Source: Arthrobacter sp. FW306-2-2C-D06B (GTDB lineage Bacteria; Actinomycetota; Actinomycetes; Actinomycetales; Micrococcaceae). From it: 64,000 nucleotides of DNA. The stretch spans positions 310,001-374,000 of the forward strand of contig NZ_CP084560.1 in assembly GCF_021789175.1 (NCBI RefSeq). Reading direction: 5' to 3'. Every line of letters begins with the position of its first letter. Positions within the stretch are counted from its first letter, which is position 1. The position numbers and the translations under genes are program-made. Positions 35,591 to 45,942 of this stretch are shown here, in pieces. The notes under the pieces are model-generated. The model worked only from the letters and a program-made list of their open reading frames with translations. It was not told the DNA's origin and made no database searches.

Positions 35591-36175
35591 ATGACTGTCG
35601 CCTCTGATGCTGCCACCGCCACTGCCGCTGCCCGTGCCCGCCTCCTTGAATTGATCAAAGAACTGGCGGTCGTCCGCGGCAAGGTGATCCTTTCCAGCGG
35701 TGCCGAGGCGGACTACTATATCGACCTGCGGCGCATCACCCTCCACCACGAGGCTTCGAAGCTGGTTGGCCAGGTCATGCTCTCCATGATCGACGACGCC
35801 GGAATCGCCGTTGAGTGCGCCGGTGGCCTGACCATGGGCGCGGACCCAGTCGGAACCGCCGTGATGCATGCCGCCGCCGACGCCGGCCGTGCCGTTGATG
35901 CCTTCGTGGTGCGCAAGGCGCAGAAGTCCTACGGCATGGGCCGCCAAGTGGAAGGCCCCTCGGTGGAAGGCCGCAACGTCGTGGTTCTCGAGGACACCTC
36001 CACCACCGGCGGCTCGGCGCTGACCGCCGTCGAAGGCGTCCGCAAAGCCGGCGGCAACGTGGTGGCCGTGGCCGTCATCGTGGACCGCAGTACTGGCGCC
36101 AAGGAAAAGATCGAGGCCGAAACCGGCGTGCCGTACCTCTTCGCCTTCGGCAAAGACGAGCTGGGACTCGACTAA
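35591..36175 (+). CDS. pyrE: Orotate phosphoribosyltransferase
   Basis: A 194-residue enzyme of pyrimidine synthesis making OMP from orotate and PRPP. Motifs: KVILSSGAEADYYIDLRR, CAGGLTMGADPVGTAV, VRKAQKSYGMG and the PRPP loop VVVLEDTSTTGGSALTAVE. Start ATG 35591 is preferred; ATG 35582 in frame is an alternative and neither has a strong ribosome site. Divergent from the reductase gene. Confidence 0.94.
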   Translation: MTVASDAATATAAARARLLELIKELAVVRGKVILSSGAEADYYIDLRRITLHHEASKLVGQVMLSMIDDAGIAVECAGGLTMGADPVGTAVMHAAADAGRAVDAFVVRKAQKSYGMGRQVEGPSVEGRNVVVLEDTSTTGGSALTAVEGVRKAGGNVVAVAVIVDRSTGAKEKIEAETGVPYLFAFGKDELGLD

Positions 36176-36242
36176 CCTTCCCACGCCTGGGCGGGTTTGA
36201 GGGGACCGTGTGCCCGTCGGCCGAAGCGCCTAAGCTTGCTGC

Positions 36243-37292
36243 GTGAACTATCGGGCGGGGGAATTCCCTCGGAGGCAGCAGCGCTGGCAGGACCCGGGCT
36301 CCGTTGCCCGGGTTCTCCGCCAAGCCGCCGAGCTGAAGAGTTTTTCCCGCCGTTCCTTCCTGATCGGAGCGGGTGCGTCCACGGCCCTCGCGGCGGACAT
36401 GCTGTTCACCCGCCAGGTCCAGGCAGAACGTCGCACCACCAAGATCCTCCCGGTGGGGGATGATTTCGCGGAGTCGTACTACCCCAACTCGAGTTGGATT
36501 CTCTTCCCTGGTTACAAGACCTCTTGGGAAGAGGCCCAGTGGATCCTCAATTCGCTCCGTGGTTCGCTCCGGCAGCGCGGCCAGATGGCCGCCGTCGGAT
36601 ACTCCAATCTGGGTTTGGAGGTCGCCGAGGTGGTGGACGCCGTGCTCGCCTACGTCAACGAGCGGAAGCTGAACACCCTCTATTTCTATGGCCACAGTTT
36701 CGGCGGGATGTTGGCCACTGAAGTGGCCGCGCGCCTGCGTGAACGGAACGTCGCCGTCAAGCTGATCTTGTTGGATTCTTCGCCGTTCAGCAAGTACGAC
36801 ATCCTCGACCAAAGCTGGTTCGACGGCGTGGTGTTCTTGTACGAGAGCGGCTTCCAGGTCCCGTCGGTCCTCCGCGGCGGCTATGAGCTGGGCGAGCGCG
36901 TGGTGAACAAGAACGAACGCACGTGGGGGCAGATCTGGAACCAGACCCTGGAGCAGCTCTCGCCGATCGCGCCGTCGAGCGTACTGATCCAGAGCGAATC
37001 GGACTACATCTACCACTTTGACGGCACAAGGTTTGTCGACGGGCTCGGAGATACCCGCATGGCCTTCATCGGAAACCCGAACGATGACACGGTGAACTAC
37101 GGAACGGCCAGGGCTGCGTGGGCCAAGGCCTTCCCCCTCAACATCGCATCCACGGGCCGCAGGACCGACGGCGCGCGCCCCGCCCATGCGAGCCCCCAGT
37201 GGAATCCCTTTACCTACAATCCGATCATCGAGGACCTGGAGAACGAGCTCTTCCCGCTGCCCCGGGCAGGCTCGCGGGTGGTGTTCTACTGA
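36243..37292 (+). CDS. Exported alpha/beta hydrolase
   Basis: A 349-residue alpha/beta hydrolase. The nucleophile elbow is YGHSFGG with Ser152. Asp and His of the triad are not assignable with certainty; ESDYIYHFDG and the C-terminal region are candidates. The N-terminus is odd: about 34 charged residues precede SRRSFLIGAGASTALAADMLF, which looks like a twin-arginine signal or membrane anchor. GTG start 67 bp after pyrE. Lipase or esterase function is a guess. No close family recognised. Confidence 0.7.
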   Translation: MNYRAGEFPRRQQRWQDPGSVARVLRQAAELKSFSRRSFLIGAGASTALAADMLFTRQVQAERRTTKILPVGDDFAESYYPNSSWILFPGYKTSWEEAQWILNSLRGSLRQRGQMAAVGYSNLGLEVAEVVDAVLAYVNERKLNTLYFYGHSFGGMLATEVAARLRERNVAVKLILLDSSPFSKYDILDQSWFDGVVFLYESGFQVPSVLRGGYELGERVVNKNERTWGQIWNQTLEQLSPIAPSSVLIQSESDYIYHFDGTRFVDGLGDTRMAFIGNPNDDTVNYGTARAAWAKAFPLNIASTGRRTDGARPAHASPQWNPFTYNPIIEDLENELFPLPRAGSRVVFY

Positions 37293-37309
37293 TCCGGGCT
37301 CCGTACGCC

Positions 37310-37987
37310 CTAGCTGAGCCGCAGTCGGTCCAGCTCGGATCCACTGAGACCTGCGTCGCGCAAGTAATCCGCGGCGCTGCCGAACTCGTGCCCGAAACGG
37401 TCGAGGAAGTACTCCATCGCAGCGTCGGGGGATTGCAGCAGCATGAGTGAGGGACTGAATGCCTCCTCCGGAACCTCGGGCACAGCCAGCCGCCAGGCTG
37501 CTGCCATGGTTTCCAGCATCGTGGGGAGCGCGGCGGTGCTTGCGGCGTAGTCCGCCACGACAGCCGCGTGGTCAGCGCCCGTCGCGAGGAGCGCCAGAGC
37601 GGATACGACGCCGGTGCGGTCCTTTCCGAGCGAGCAGTGGATGAGGGTCCGCTTGCCTTGGGCCGCGGGACGCAGCGATTCGGCCACCCAATCCGGGCGC
37701 GCGCGAACCCAGCCAAGGTAGAGCTCGCCAAGGTCTTCGGCAGTATGGATCGATTGAAGGCCGTCGGAAGCGGTACGCGGATCGAGGGGGTTCTCCACGA
37801 GCTCCACCGCGCCATTGGCCAGTTGCCAAGGCACAATGGCGCGTTCGTATTCGCTTCGGAGATCCACAACCGCCTGGATGCCATGGCGTTCCAGGAAGGC
37901 GGCGGTCGCCGCGGTGTCCATGCCAAATGGCTGGCTGCCCCTCAGGATGCGGCCACCGGCCAGGGACCGGAGGTTCAGCACAGCCAT
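37310..37987 (-). CDS. Tyrosine-protein phosphatase (IphP/PtpB type)
   Basis: A 225-residue protein phosphatase of the family found in mycobacterial PtpB. P-loop HCSLGKDRTG with Cys118 and Arg124 (CX5R) and the Lys-Asp pair typical of the PtpB/IphP group with broad or phosphoinositide activity. N-terminal NLRSLAGGRILRGSQPF and VVDLRSEYE are family markers. Cytoplasmic. It lies 17 bp before the NagD-like gene end, same strand, so the two may be cotranscribed. Confidence 0.9.
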   Translation of the reverse strand: MAVLNLRSLAGGRILRGSQPFGMDTAATAAFLERHGIQAVVDLRSEYERAIVPWQLANGAVELVENPLDPRTASDGLQSIHTAEDLGELYLGWVRARPDWVAESLRPAAQGKRTLIHCSLGKDRTGVVSALALLATGADHAAVVADYAASTAALPTMLETMAAAWRLAVPEVPEEAFSPSLMLLQSPDAAMEYFLDRFGHEFGSAADYLRDAGLSGSELDRLRLS

Positions 37988-38004
37988 GGCATCAGCCCTT
38001 CCTC

Positions 38005-38835
38005 TTAGATTTGGCTTTTGAGGTCCGCTACAGAGTTCAGGACCTGGTTCGGCCGGAACGGGAAGGCCGCGATGTCCTCGCGCTGGGTGATGCCGCTGAG
38101 CACCAGGACGGTGTGCAGCCCGGCTTCCATGCCCGCGATGATGTCGGTGTCCATGCGGTCACCGATCATTGCCGTGGTCTCGGAGTGGGCGTCGATCTGG
38201 TTCATCGCGGAACGGAACATCATAGGGTTCGGCTTGCCCACGATGTATGGCTCGCGGCCTGTCGCCTTGGAGATGAGCGCGGCGATGGCGCCGGTGGCGG
38301 GCATCGGACCATCCTTCGAGGGGCCGGTGGCATCCGGATTGGTGGCGATGAACCGCGCCCCTGCGAGGATCAGCCGGATGGCCATGGTGATCGCTTCGAA
38401 GGAGTAGGTACGGGTCTCGCCGAGCACCACGAAGTCCGGGTTCTGGTCGGTGAGGATGAAGCCGGCCTCGTGCAGCGCCGTCGTGAGCCCTGCCTCACCG
38501 ATGGTGTAGGCGCGGTTCCCGGACTCGGAGCCCTGCACCTGGTCCTTGAGGAACTGTGCCGTGGCAAGGGCCGAGGTCCAGATGTTCTCTTCCGGGATTT
38601 CCAGGCCGGAGGAGCTCAGCCGGGCTGCCAAGTCCCGCGGCGTGAAGATGGAGTTGTTGGTGAGGACGAGGAATCGTTTGGACGTGTCCACCCAGCGCTG
38701 GATCAGTTCAGCAGCTCCGGGAACCGCTTGGTTTTCGTGGACCAGGACGCCGTCCATATCGGTGAGCCAGCATTCGATTTCGTGGCCGTTGCGGTAAATG
38801 GCTGAGCTTTTCGGGGCTTCAGTTGCGTTCTCCAT
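38005..38835 (-). CDS. HAD-IIA sugar phosphatase (NagD-like)
   Basis: A 276-residue haloacid-dehalogenase phosphatase. Motif I is DMDGVLV with nucleophile D26 and D28; motif II is LTNNSIFTP; motif III/IV regions are GKPNPMMF (Lys) and MIGDRMDTDIIAG. The cap is the HAD-IIA type. ATG 38835 has GGAGGA; a further upstream in-frame ATG is less likely. Likely acts on phosphorylated metabolites. First gene before the phosphatase at 37310. Confidence 0.92.
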   Translation of the reverse strand: MENATEAPKSSAIYRNGHEIECWLTDMDGVLVHENQAVPGAAELIQRWVDTSKRFLVLTNNSIFTPRDLAARLSSSGLEIPEENIWTSALATAQFLKDQVQGSESGNRAYTIGEAGLTTALHEAGFILTDQNPDFVVLGETRTYSFEAITMAIRLILAGARFIATNPDATGPSKDGPMPATGAIAALISKATGREPYIVGKPNPMMFRSAMNQIDAHSETTAMIGDRMDTDIIAGMEAGLHTVLVLSGITQREDIAAFPFRPNQVLNSVADLKSQI

Positions 38836-38968
38836 GCTTTTCCTCCGCATATTGGCTGTTTCTCGTCCCAAGTCTTTCATCTTTCGGTCTCCGAGACACC
38901 CGGGTGTCCTGCGTTACGGCACTGGGGTTCGGCGCCGCAGTCGGCACCGCCCGGGCTAGGGTTGAAGA

Positions 38969-39670
38969 GTGACTGACCGGCCCCAGAACCCTGCCCCTAC
39001 CGACTCCGCTGCTGTCCCGTCGTTCGTCTCCCCTACCGAGGGGGAGCCCGAAGCGAAACCGGAGGTCGGCGTCGGGCCCTGGGAAGGCGACTGGCCGGAG
39101 GGCGATCAGTGGGACCCGGACCTCTTGGCGGACGGCGACCGCCGCAACGTCGTGAACAAGTACCGCTACTGGAAGCACGAAGCGATTGTCGCTGACCTGG
39201 ACGCCCATAGGCACGATTTCCACATTGCCATTGAGAACTGGCAGCACGACCTCAACATTGGCACTGTGGTTCGCACCGCCAATGCCTTCCTCGCCAAGGA
39301 GGTCCACATCATCGGACGACGCCGGTGGAACCGTCGCGGGGCCATGGTCACCGACCGCTACCAGCACGTCCGCCACCACCCCACCGTGGAGGATTTCGTG
39401 GAGTGGGCGCAGGGGGAAGGCCTCGCCATCATCGGCATCGACATCTTCCCCGATTCCGTGCCGCTGGAAACCTACGACCTTCCGCGCAATTGCGTGCTCG
39501 TGTTCGGGCAGGAAGGCCCCGGCCTGACACCCGAGGTGCACGACGCCGCCATCGCCACCTTGTCGATCGAACAGTACGGTTCCACGCGCTCCATGAATGC
39601 GGCGTCGGCCGCCGCCATCGCCATGCACGCGTGGATCCGCCGGCACAACTTCGGCCAGCGGGTCTCCTGA
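38969..39670 (+). CDS. SpoU (TrmH) family RNA methyltransferase
   Basis: A 233-residue SPOUT methyltransferase. Motif 1 NIGTVVRTANAF with conserved Asn/Arg, motif 2 LVFGQEGPGLTPEV, motif 3 IEQYGSTRSMNAASAAAIAMHAW form the trefoil-knot SAM site. The acidic, Pro-rich N-terminus (about 60 residues) is not conserved in the family. GTG start. Target RNA (tRNA or rRNA 2'-O-methylation) unknown. Confidence 0.92.
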   Translation: MTDRPQNPAPTDSAAVPSFVSPTEGEPEAKPEVGVGPWEGDWPEGDQWDPDLLADGDRRNVVNKYRYWKHEAIVADLDAHRHDFHIAIENWQHDLNIGTVVRTANAFLAKEVHIIGRRRWNRRGAMVTDRYQHVRHHPTVEDFVEWAQGEGLAIIGIDIFPDSVPLETYDLPRNCVLVFGQEGPGLTPEVHDAAIATLSIEQYGSTRSMNAASAAAIAMHAWIRRHNFGQRVS

Positions 39671-39847
39671 GCGGACCTTTAGCAGGACCCCCGCAGGACC
39701 CCTGGGGCAAAAGATCCGCAAGTGTTACCCGCCTCCGTGACCGGAAACACGGTGCCGGATTCTTCAGTCGCTAGGATGGTTCCTAGCCGTATAGGTCTAC
39801 TCCAGGGTCAACAAAACCCACAGACGAAAATCAGCATAGGAGTCAGC

Positions 39848-40866
<1,019 letters not shown>

Positions 40867-40867
<1 letters not shown>

Positions 40868-41286
40868 TGTCCGACGAATTCCGCAAGAACCTGATGGGCC
40901 CGGAGCCGACGCTCCTCCCTGCCGAGACCGAGATCTACCAGCACCTTGCCCTGGGGCAGGACGCACTGGACCTCGTGGCCAAGTACCCCACGTCTTCGTT
41001 GCTGTGGGCGATCCTGGCCGAGGAAGCTTGGGCTGACGGCCGGACCATCGATTCCTACGCGTATTCCCGCGTGGGTTACCACCGCGGACTGGATTCGCTG
41101 CGCCGCAACGGTTGGCGCGGCGTCGGGCCCATCCCGTGGGAGCACGAGCCGAACAGGGGATTCCTGCGCGCTCTGTACTCCCTCGGCCGGGCATCCGCTG
41201 CCATCGGCGAAGCCGAGGAACCGGAGCGGATCGAGAAGTTCCTGAACGACTCCGATCCCGCCGCGAAGGCAGCGATCGAAGGCTAG
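40867..41286 (+). CDS. DUF3151 family protein
   Basis: A 139-residue soluble protein of an actinobacterial family. Family features: NLMGPEPTLLP near the start, WAILAEEAWADGRTIDSYAYSRVGYHRGLD, and GWRGVGPIPWEHEPNRGFLRAL. Its start is fused to the fba stop by TAATG, so it is translated with aldolase. Function unknown; TPR-like helices are plausible. Confidence 0.9.
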
Positions 41287-41300
41287 GACAACTTAGTTAA

Positions 41301-41350
41301 ACGCCGACGGCGGCCGATCACCGGAAGGTGGGCGGCCGCCGTCGCGCTTT
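41301..41350. terminator. Terminator after fba-DUF3151
   Basis: GACGGCGGCCG pairs with CGGCCGCCGTC around a loop of 16 nt that itself can pair, followed by GCGCTTT. It lies directly before family A palindrome copy 2. Confidence 0.75.
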
Positions 41351-41354
41351 CCCA

Positions 41355-41420
41355 CCCAACTGGCTCGCATTTGTTGTCGTTATGAGGCGTCAGAACGACA
41401 ACAAATGCGAGTCAGTTGGG
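41355..41420. repeat. Dispersed 66-bp palindrome, family A, copy 2
   Basis: Begins CCCAACTGGCTCGCATTT and ends AAATGCGAGTCAGTTGGG, with GTTGTCGTTATGAG and AACGACAAC inside. It lies between convergent genes, just after a separate terminator. The arms match copies 1 and 3 at most positions. Confidence 0.85.
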
Positions 41421-41431
41421 CTTGGTGAGTC

Positions 41432-42064
41432 CTAGGAGACCGGGGTGAGGCCGGTCCGCGCCATGGCCTCGGCGTAGGCGCCATGGATGAGGTCCAGGTA
41501 CTCCTGCTGGCGCGTGGGGGAGCCGGCGAAGGAGCGTCCACCGAGCGAGCGGACCTTGAATGTCTTGAAGCCACGGCGGTGGATGCTCTGCGGTGCGGCC
41601 TTCATGAGCTGGTCTGCCAAACGATGGGCTTCGTTGCCGTGGGCTACCAGCACGGAGGTGCGCGGCACGATCGCCAGAAGACGCAGGAGCGGCTTGAGGC
41701 CTTCGGTGATGTTCGCGGGAGTCAGCTTGCCCGGCTCGCCGTCGGGCTCGATCCACGGGTAAACGTTCCACGGCATCATGAGTTCCGGACGCAGGCCCAA
41801 CTGCCACTGCATGCCCACCATTCGGGTAGCGGCGTCCGCGTCACCCGGGACGATGAAGCCAGAGCCCTCCGTGGTGCGGGTGTTGGAGAAAAGGCTGATG
41901 ATGCGGCACTCGTCAACGCTGTGGACGGGGTCGACGTAGAGGACTTCGCTGCCCGGCTTCTGTTCCTTGAGGGAATCGCAAAGCCCCGTGACCTCGGCGA
42001 TGTGGGGTTCGAAACGTCGGTTCCAGAGCTGCACTTCGGGTGTTTCAGTCGCCAGGTCTTGCAT
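41432..42064 (-). CDS. UDG-superfamily-like protein
   Basis: A 210-residue protein with the layout of an actinobacterial uracil-DNA-glycosylase-like family: LYVDPVHSVDECRIISLFSNT, MMPWNVYPWIEPDGEPGKLTP and RTSVLVAHGNEAHRLADQL in place of the classical C-terminal HPS loop. The usual active-site water Asp or Asn is not clear, so glycosylase activity is unproven. No signal or membrane segment. Lies alone, convergent with the fba operon. Confidence 0.65.
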   Translation of the reverse strand: MQDLATETPEVQLWNRRFEPHIAEVTGLCDSLKEQKPGSEVLYVDPVHSVDECRIISLFSNTRTTEGSGFIVPGDADAATRMVGMQWQLGLRPELMMPWNVYPWIEPDGEPGKLTPANITEGLKPLLRLLAIVPRTSVLVAHGNEAHRLADQLMKAAPQSIHRRGFKTFKVRSLGGRSFAGSPTRQQEYLDLIHGAYAEAMARTGLTPVS

Positions 42065-42266
42065 ATGGGCTTGGGTCTCCTACGTGTAGCGAGGCGCACT
42101 TATCCAGCCGGGAGCGGTTTGCCGCGACCGGTCGGATTGGGTGCAGTGTTGGGGGCTGGTTAACTCTACCGGAACGGCGGTGAGCTGTGGGGTGAATCGG
42201 GACTTCTGTGTTGGGTCTCTCGACGGCGGGAGCCGGGTTCCGGGATAAAGCGGCGGTGCGTTAACG

Positions 42267-42307
42267 GAAACGGCACCGTCCCGATAGGTTCGGGACGGTG
42301 CCGTTTC
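42267..42307. terminator. Terminator after the phosphoesterase gene
   Basis: GAAACGGCACCGTCCCG at 42267-42283 pairs with CGGGACGGTGCCGTTTC at 42291-42307, a 17-bp stem with a 7-nt loop. On the minus strand it lies 12 bp beyond the phosphoesterase stop. Confidence 0.85.
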
Positions 42308-42318
42308 AGACGCGCGTG

Positions 42319-44010
42319 CTACTGCTTGTTGTCGTTCTGGTCGTCGCTTTCCTTGGTCCGGGAAACCACGGTGCCGTTCGATTCGTTGAGGATGAGCTTC
42401 ACGTCCCGCCCGTTGTCAAAGTTGAACATCGCGTTGATGGAGCCGGCCTTGGCGTCTGCCGACGAGTCGCCGATCTGGCCGGTGTGCCAGTTGTCCTCGA
42501 TGAAGCGAAGGATGGATGACTGGTCCGTCTGGGTGTGGTCCACGAAGTTCTTCTTGGCGAAGGGGGAGATCACGACGAGCGGCTGGCGGGGGCCGGGGCC
42601 GCAACGGTCGGCATAGCCTCCGGCCATCGGCACACCCTTGTTGTAGGCGTTGAGGCACCACGCGGCGTCGTCGGTGGTGTTGGAGGAGTTCTTCACACCG
42701 GCAGCGACGTGGTCGTACCAGCCGTCAGAGTCATCGTAGGCGAGGACGATGGCAGTGTTTTCCCAGTTCTTCGAGTTCTGGATGGCGTTGACTTGCTGCG
42801 TGATGAACTTCTGCTCGTCCAGGGGATCGGAGTAGCCGGCGTGGCCGTCCTGGTAGTTTCCCGCCTTCAGGAAGGAGACGGCAGGCATGTTGTCCGAGTT
42901 GACCACCTTGGCGAAGTCCGTGGTGTCGTACTGGTGGTTGGCCTGGCCGTTGTGTCCGATCTCGTCCACGCTGGCCGGAGCCAGGTGGTGCGGGTTGGAC
43001 GTTGACTTGTAGTACTGGAACGGCTGGTGGTGCGGGTTGTAGTCAGTCACCGTGGCACCCGCGATGTTCGTGTGGGTGGTCATGCACGCAGCCGGGGTAG
43101 TGTCCGTGGCCGGCGTCGTCGGTGCAAAGCCGCCCTGGAACCAGCCCCAGCTGACGCCCTTGTCGTTGAGCAGGTCGCCGATGTTCTTGCCCTGCATGCC
43201 CGCGAGGTTGTACTTGCTCGCGTGGCTCTTGTTGGAGCAGTCGTCGTAGACCGGATCCGGGTCCTCCGTCATGGTTCCGACGCCGTTGGCGTCAGGGAAC
43301 TTCACTGTGTAGTCGCTGCTTGCGGGTTTGACCGGCTGTCCGGCGGCAGTGAACTCGGTGACACCGTGGGTCTGGCCGGACACGAGGTTGAGCGCGCCGG
43401 GGGTGGACGGGCCGAACACCGTGCTGAAGTGCGAGTCGCTCATGGCGAAGTTCTGGGCGTAGTTCCAGATCCCGGTCACGGTGTTGCCGTCGTAGTAGTC
43501 CATGGTGAGTCCGGGACGGCCGAACTGGCCACCTGAACAGGTATCCATGCTGGTGTTCTCGACGAACTTGTTCATCAGGCCACCGTTGTAGGCCTTCTGC
43601 TCCGCGGTGTATTCGTGGTCCTGGTCGCACGTGATTGCCTGGCCCGGAGTCAGCCGCTGGGGCTGGACCGAGTTGGGATTGTTGGGCGCCAGCAGCTTGT
43701 CGTTGGCGAGGGTGGCGATGTTCTTCGGCGTGTTCTTGGCCGCCGTGAACGCGGGAGCCGCTGCGCCGCTGCCTTGCTGGGTTTCGCCGGCCGTGTTGGC
43801 TGCCTGCGGATACGTCGCGAAGTAGTGGTCGAAGGAGACGTTCTCGCCGAAAATTACAACGACGTGCTTGATGGGCGTCGCGGTTTCCTTGTGATCACTA
43901 CTGGCCGAGGCCGGCGTCATGCCGAACCCGATCATGCCGGCAGCGATCGTGGACGCTGCGAGTGCGCTCACTCCCGCCGTTGACAGGATCCGCTTGTTGC
44001 GAAAATTCAT
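42319..44010 (-). CDS. Secreted phospholipase C/acid phosphatase family phosphoesterase
   Basis: A 563-residue exported phosphoesterase. A signal peptide of about 37 residues ends at ASA. Catalytic N-terminal motif VVIFGENVSFDHYFATYP, then TPGALNLVSGQTHG, DDSDGWYDHV and GPGPRQPLVVISPFAKKNFVDHTQTDQSSILRFIEDNW, the signature blocks of the phosphoesterase family that includes phospholipase C and AcpA-type phosphatases. ATG 44010 follows GAAGGG. Phosphate release outside the cell is likely. The upstream gap contains a family A palindrome. Confidence 0.9.
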   Translation of the reverse strand: MNFRNKRILSTAGVSALAASTIAAGMIGFGMTPASASSDHKETATPIKHVVVIFGENVSFDHYFATYPQAANTAGETQQGSGAAAPAFTAAKNTPKNIATLANDKLLAPNNPNSVQPQRLTPGQAITCDQDHEYTAEQKAYNGGLMNKFVENTSMDTCSGGQFGRPGLTMDYYDGNTVTGIWNYAQNFAMSDSHFSTVFGPSTPGALNLVSGQTHGVTEFTAAGQPVKPASSDYTVKFPDANGVGTMTEDPDPVYDDCSNKSHASKYNLAGMQGKNIGDLLNDKGVSWGWFQGGFAPTTPATDTTPAACMTTHTNIAGATVTDYNPHHQPFQYYKSTSNPHHLAPASVDEIGHNGQANHQYDTTDFAKVVNSDNMPAVSFLKAGNYQDGHAGYSDPLDEQKFITQQVNAIQNSKNWENTAIVLAYDDSDGWYDHVAAGVKNSSNTTDDAAWCLNAYNKGVPMAGGYADRCGPGPRQPLVVISPFAKKNFVDHTQTDQSSILRFIEDNWHTGQIGDSSADAKAGSINAMFNFDNGRDVKLILNESNGTVVSRTKESDDQNDNKQ

Positions 44011-44041
44011 GGATTTCCCTTCAGATTCATGGAAGTGCCCG

Positions 44042-44107
44042 CCCAACTAGCTCGCATTTGTTGTCGTTTAGAGGGCTCATAACGACAACAAATGCGAGTC
44101 AGTTGGG
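44042..44107. repeat. Dispersed 66-bp palindrome, family A, copy 3
   Basis: CCCAACTAGCTCGCATTT to AAATGCGAGTCAGTTGGG, with GTTGTCGTTTAGAGG and CTCATAACGACAAC inside. It starts 31 bp upstream of the phosphoesterase ATG, inside that gene's likely leader. Confidence 0.85.
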
Positions 44108-44453
44108 TGTGTTGAGGGTAAGGATTCACAAAGAATGTAGCCGTTCGCCCGAAGCCCGAGGGTCGTTTTGGAGGCTCAAAACGTACTGTTTGGGAAGAGT
44201 TCACATTCTGCTCACAGGGAAATTCGAGGGCGCCGTGCCTGTTTTCATGTCGTCCTCCGACCGTGTGACAACAGGACCAAGAGCCGCATCGGCTAAACTT
44301 GGCTGGTAAGAGCCCCGGAACTCTTGCTGATCTCGCCGGTGAACTTTTGCGAAAGTCTGCGGGCAGGGCCGAAAGATTCGGGGCGTTCTCATGTACGGCG
44401 CTGAGCCTTGGTGATCCCGCCAGGACCGGCCCGAAAGAATGGGGGAGGATCCC
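44108..44453 (+). other. Gene-free upstream region of purA
   Basis: This 346-bp stretch has no convincing gene. It holds a short family B-type core hairpin (44164-44183) and, before purA, a possible -10 element TAAACT near 44293. The purA ribosome site GGGGGAGG lies at its end. No purine riboswitch pattern was found. Confidence 0.5.
44164..44183. repeat. Family B core hairpin (B3, core only)
   Basis: CGTTTTGGAGGCTCAAAACG is the shared core of the dispersed palindromes, here without the outer CGATTGCT arms. It lies 56 bp from family A copy 3. Confidence 0.6.
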
Positions 44454-45743
44454 ATGCCAGCTATCGTGATCGTCGGAGCCCAATGGGGCGACGAAGGCAA
44501 AGGCAAAGCAACCGATCTGCTCGGTGGCCGCGTTGACTACGTGGTCAAGCCCAACGGCGGCAACAACGCTGGGCACACCGTTGTGGTGGGCGGTGAGAAG
44601 TATGAGCTCAAGCTCCTTCCTGCCGGCATTCTGAGCCCGAACGCGATTCCGATCATCGGCAACGGCTGCGTGGTGAACCTTGAGGCGCTGTTCCAGGAGA
44701 TTGACGGCCTGGAAGCCCGCGGCGCCGACACGTCCCGTTTGCGCGTCTCGGCGAATGCCCACCTCGTAGCGCCGTACCACCAGGTGTTGGACAAGGTGAC
44801 GGAGCGCTTCCTCGGCAGCCGAGCCATCGGCACCACAGGGCGGGGCATTGGCCCGGCCTACATGGACAAGGTGGCCCGCCTGGGTATCCGCGTCCAGGAT
44901 GTCTTCGACGAATCGATCCTCCGCCAGAAGGTGGAAGGGTCCCTGCGCCAAAAGAACGAGCTCCTGGTCAAGGTCTACAACCGCCGCAACGTGGTGGTGG
45001 ACGAGATCGTGGAGTACTTCCTGTCCTACGCAGAGCGCCTGCGGCCGCTGGTGATTGACAGCACCCTGGTCCTCAACAACGCACTGGATGAGGGCAAGGT
45101 GGTCCTCATGGAAGGCGGCCAGGCCACGTTCCTCGACGTCGACCACGGCACTTACCCGTTCGTGACGTCTTCCAACCCGACTGCCGGCGGTGCGTCTGTG
45201 GGCTCGGGCATCGGACCCACCCGCATTTCCCGCTCCATCGGCATCATCAAGGCTTACACGACCCGTGTCGGCGCAGGTCCGTTCCCCACGGAGCTCTTCG
45301 ACGAAATGGGCATGTACCTGCAGAAGACCGGCGGCGAGTTCGGCGTCAACACCGGCCGCCCCCGCCGCTGCGGTTGGTACGACGCGGTCCTGGCCCGTCA
45401 CGCATCGCGCGTCAACGGCTTCACGGACTACTTCGTCACCAAGCTGGACGTTCTGACCGGCATCGAGCAGATCCCGGTCTGCGTGGCCTACGACGTCGAC
45501 GGCGTTCGCCACGACGAAATGCCCATGACCCAGACCGAGTTCCACCACGCCGTGCCGATCTTCGAGTACTTCGACGGCTGGACAGAGGACATCACCGGCG
45601 CCAAGACGTTGGAAGACCTCCCCGAGAACGCCCGCAGATATGTGCTGGCCCTCGAGAAGCTCTCCGGTACGCGCTTCTCCGCGATCGGCGTCGGCCCGGA
45701 CCGGGACCAGACGATCGTGGTGCACGACCTCATCGAGGACTAG
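44454..45743 (+). CDS. purA: Adenylosuccinate synthetase
   Basis: A 429-residue GTP-dependent enzyme joining IMP and aspartate. GDEGKGK P-loop at residues about 12-18, [12 protein letters not shown] with the catalytic His, [33 protein letters not shown] and [14 protein letters not shown] 44454 is chosen over an earlier in-frame codon because GGGGGAGG precedes it. Monocistronic. Confidence 0.97.
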   Translation: MPAIVIVGAQWGDEGKGKATDLLGGRVDYVVKPNGGNNAGHTVVVGGEKYELKLLPAGILSPNAIPIIGNGCVVNLEALFQEIDGLEARGADTSRLRVSANAHLVAPYHQVLDKVTERFLGSRAIGTTGRGIGPAYMDKVARLGIRVQDVFDESILRQKVEGSLRQKNELLVKVYNRRNVVVDEIVEYFLSYAERLRPLVIDSTLVLNNALDEGKVVLMEGGQATFLDVDHGTYPFVTSSNPTAGGASVGSGIGPTRISRSIGIIKAYTTRVGAGPFPTELFDEMGMYLQKTGGEFGVNTGRPRRCGWYDAVLARHASRVNGFTDYFVTKLDVLTGIEQIPVCVAYDVDGVRHDEMPMTQTEFHHAVPIFEYFDGWTEDITGAKTLEDLPENARRYVLALEKLSGTRFSAIGVGPDRDQTIVVHDLIED

Positions 45744-45762
45744 TCACCAAAGTCGGATTACG

Positions 45763-45802
45763 ACGACGGCGGGCGGCCCTTTCGGGGGCGGCCCGCCGTC
45801 GT
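45763..45802 (+). terminator. purA terminator
   Basis: ACGACGGCGGGC at 45763-45774 pairs with GCCCGCCGTCGT at 45791-45802, with further pairing in the loop. Confidence 0.8.
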
Positions 45803-45893
45803 GCGTTACGGCTATTTGGTGCCGAGAACGCCTCAGAAAAAAACTTTTGGAATCCGCGTAACCCTTCGGGGCGCCCCGACGATTACCTCTTTG

Positions 45894-45942
45894 AAAGGCC
45901 GAGCTGAAATTTGTCCCCCATCATGTTTCAGCTCGGCCCTTT
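45894..45942 (+). terminator. Second terminator-like hairpin
   Basis: AAAGGCCGAGCTGAAA pairs with TTTCAGCTCGGCCCTTT around a 16-nt loop and is followed by TTTT-like bases. It lies 92 bp after the purA terminator, so it probably ends a separate short transcript. Confidence 0.75.

Noticed and set aside
44007..45725. Long minus-strand open frame over purA
   Set aside because: Antisense shadow of a fully conserved enzyme gene.
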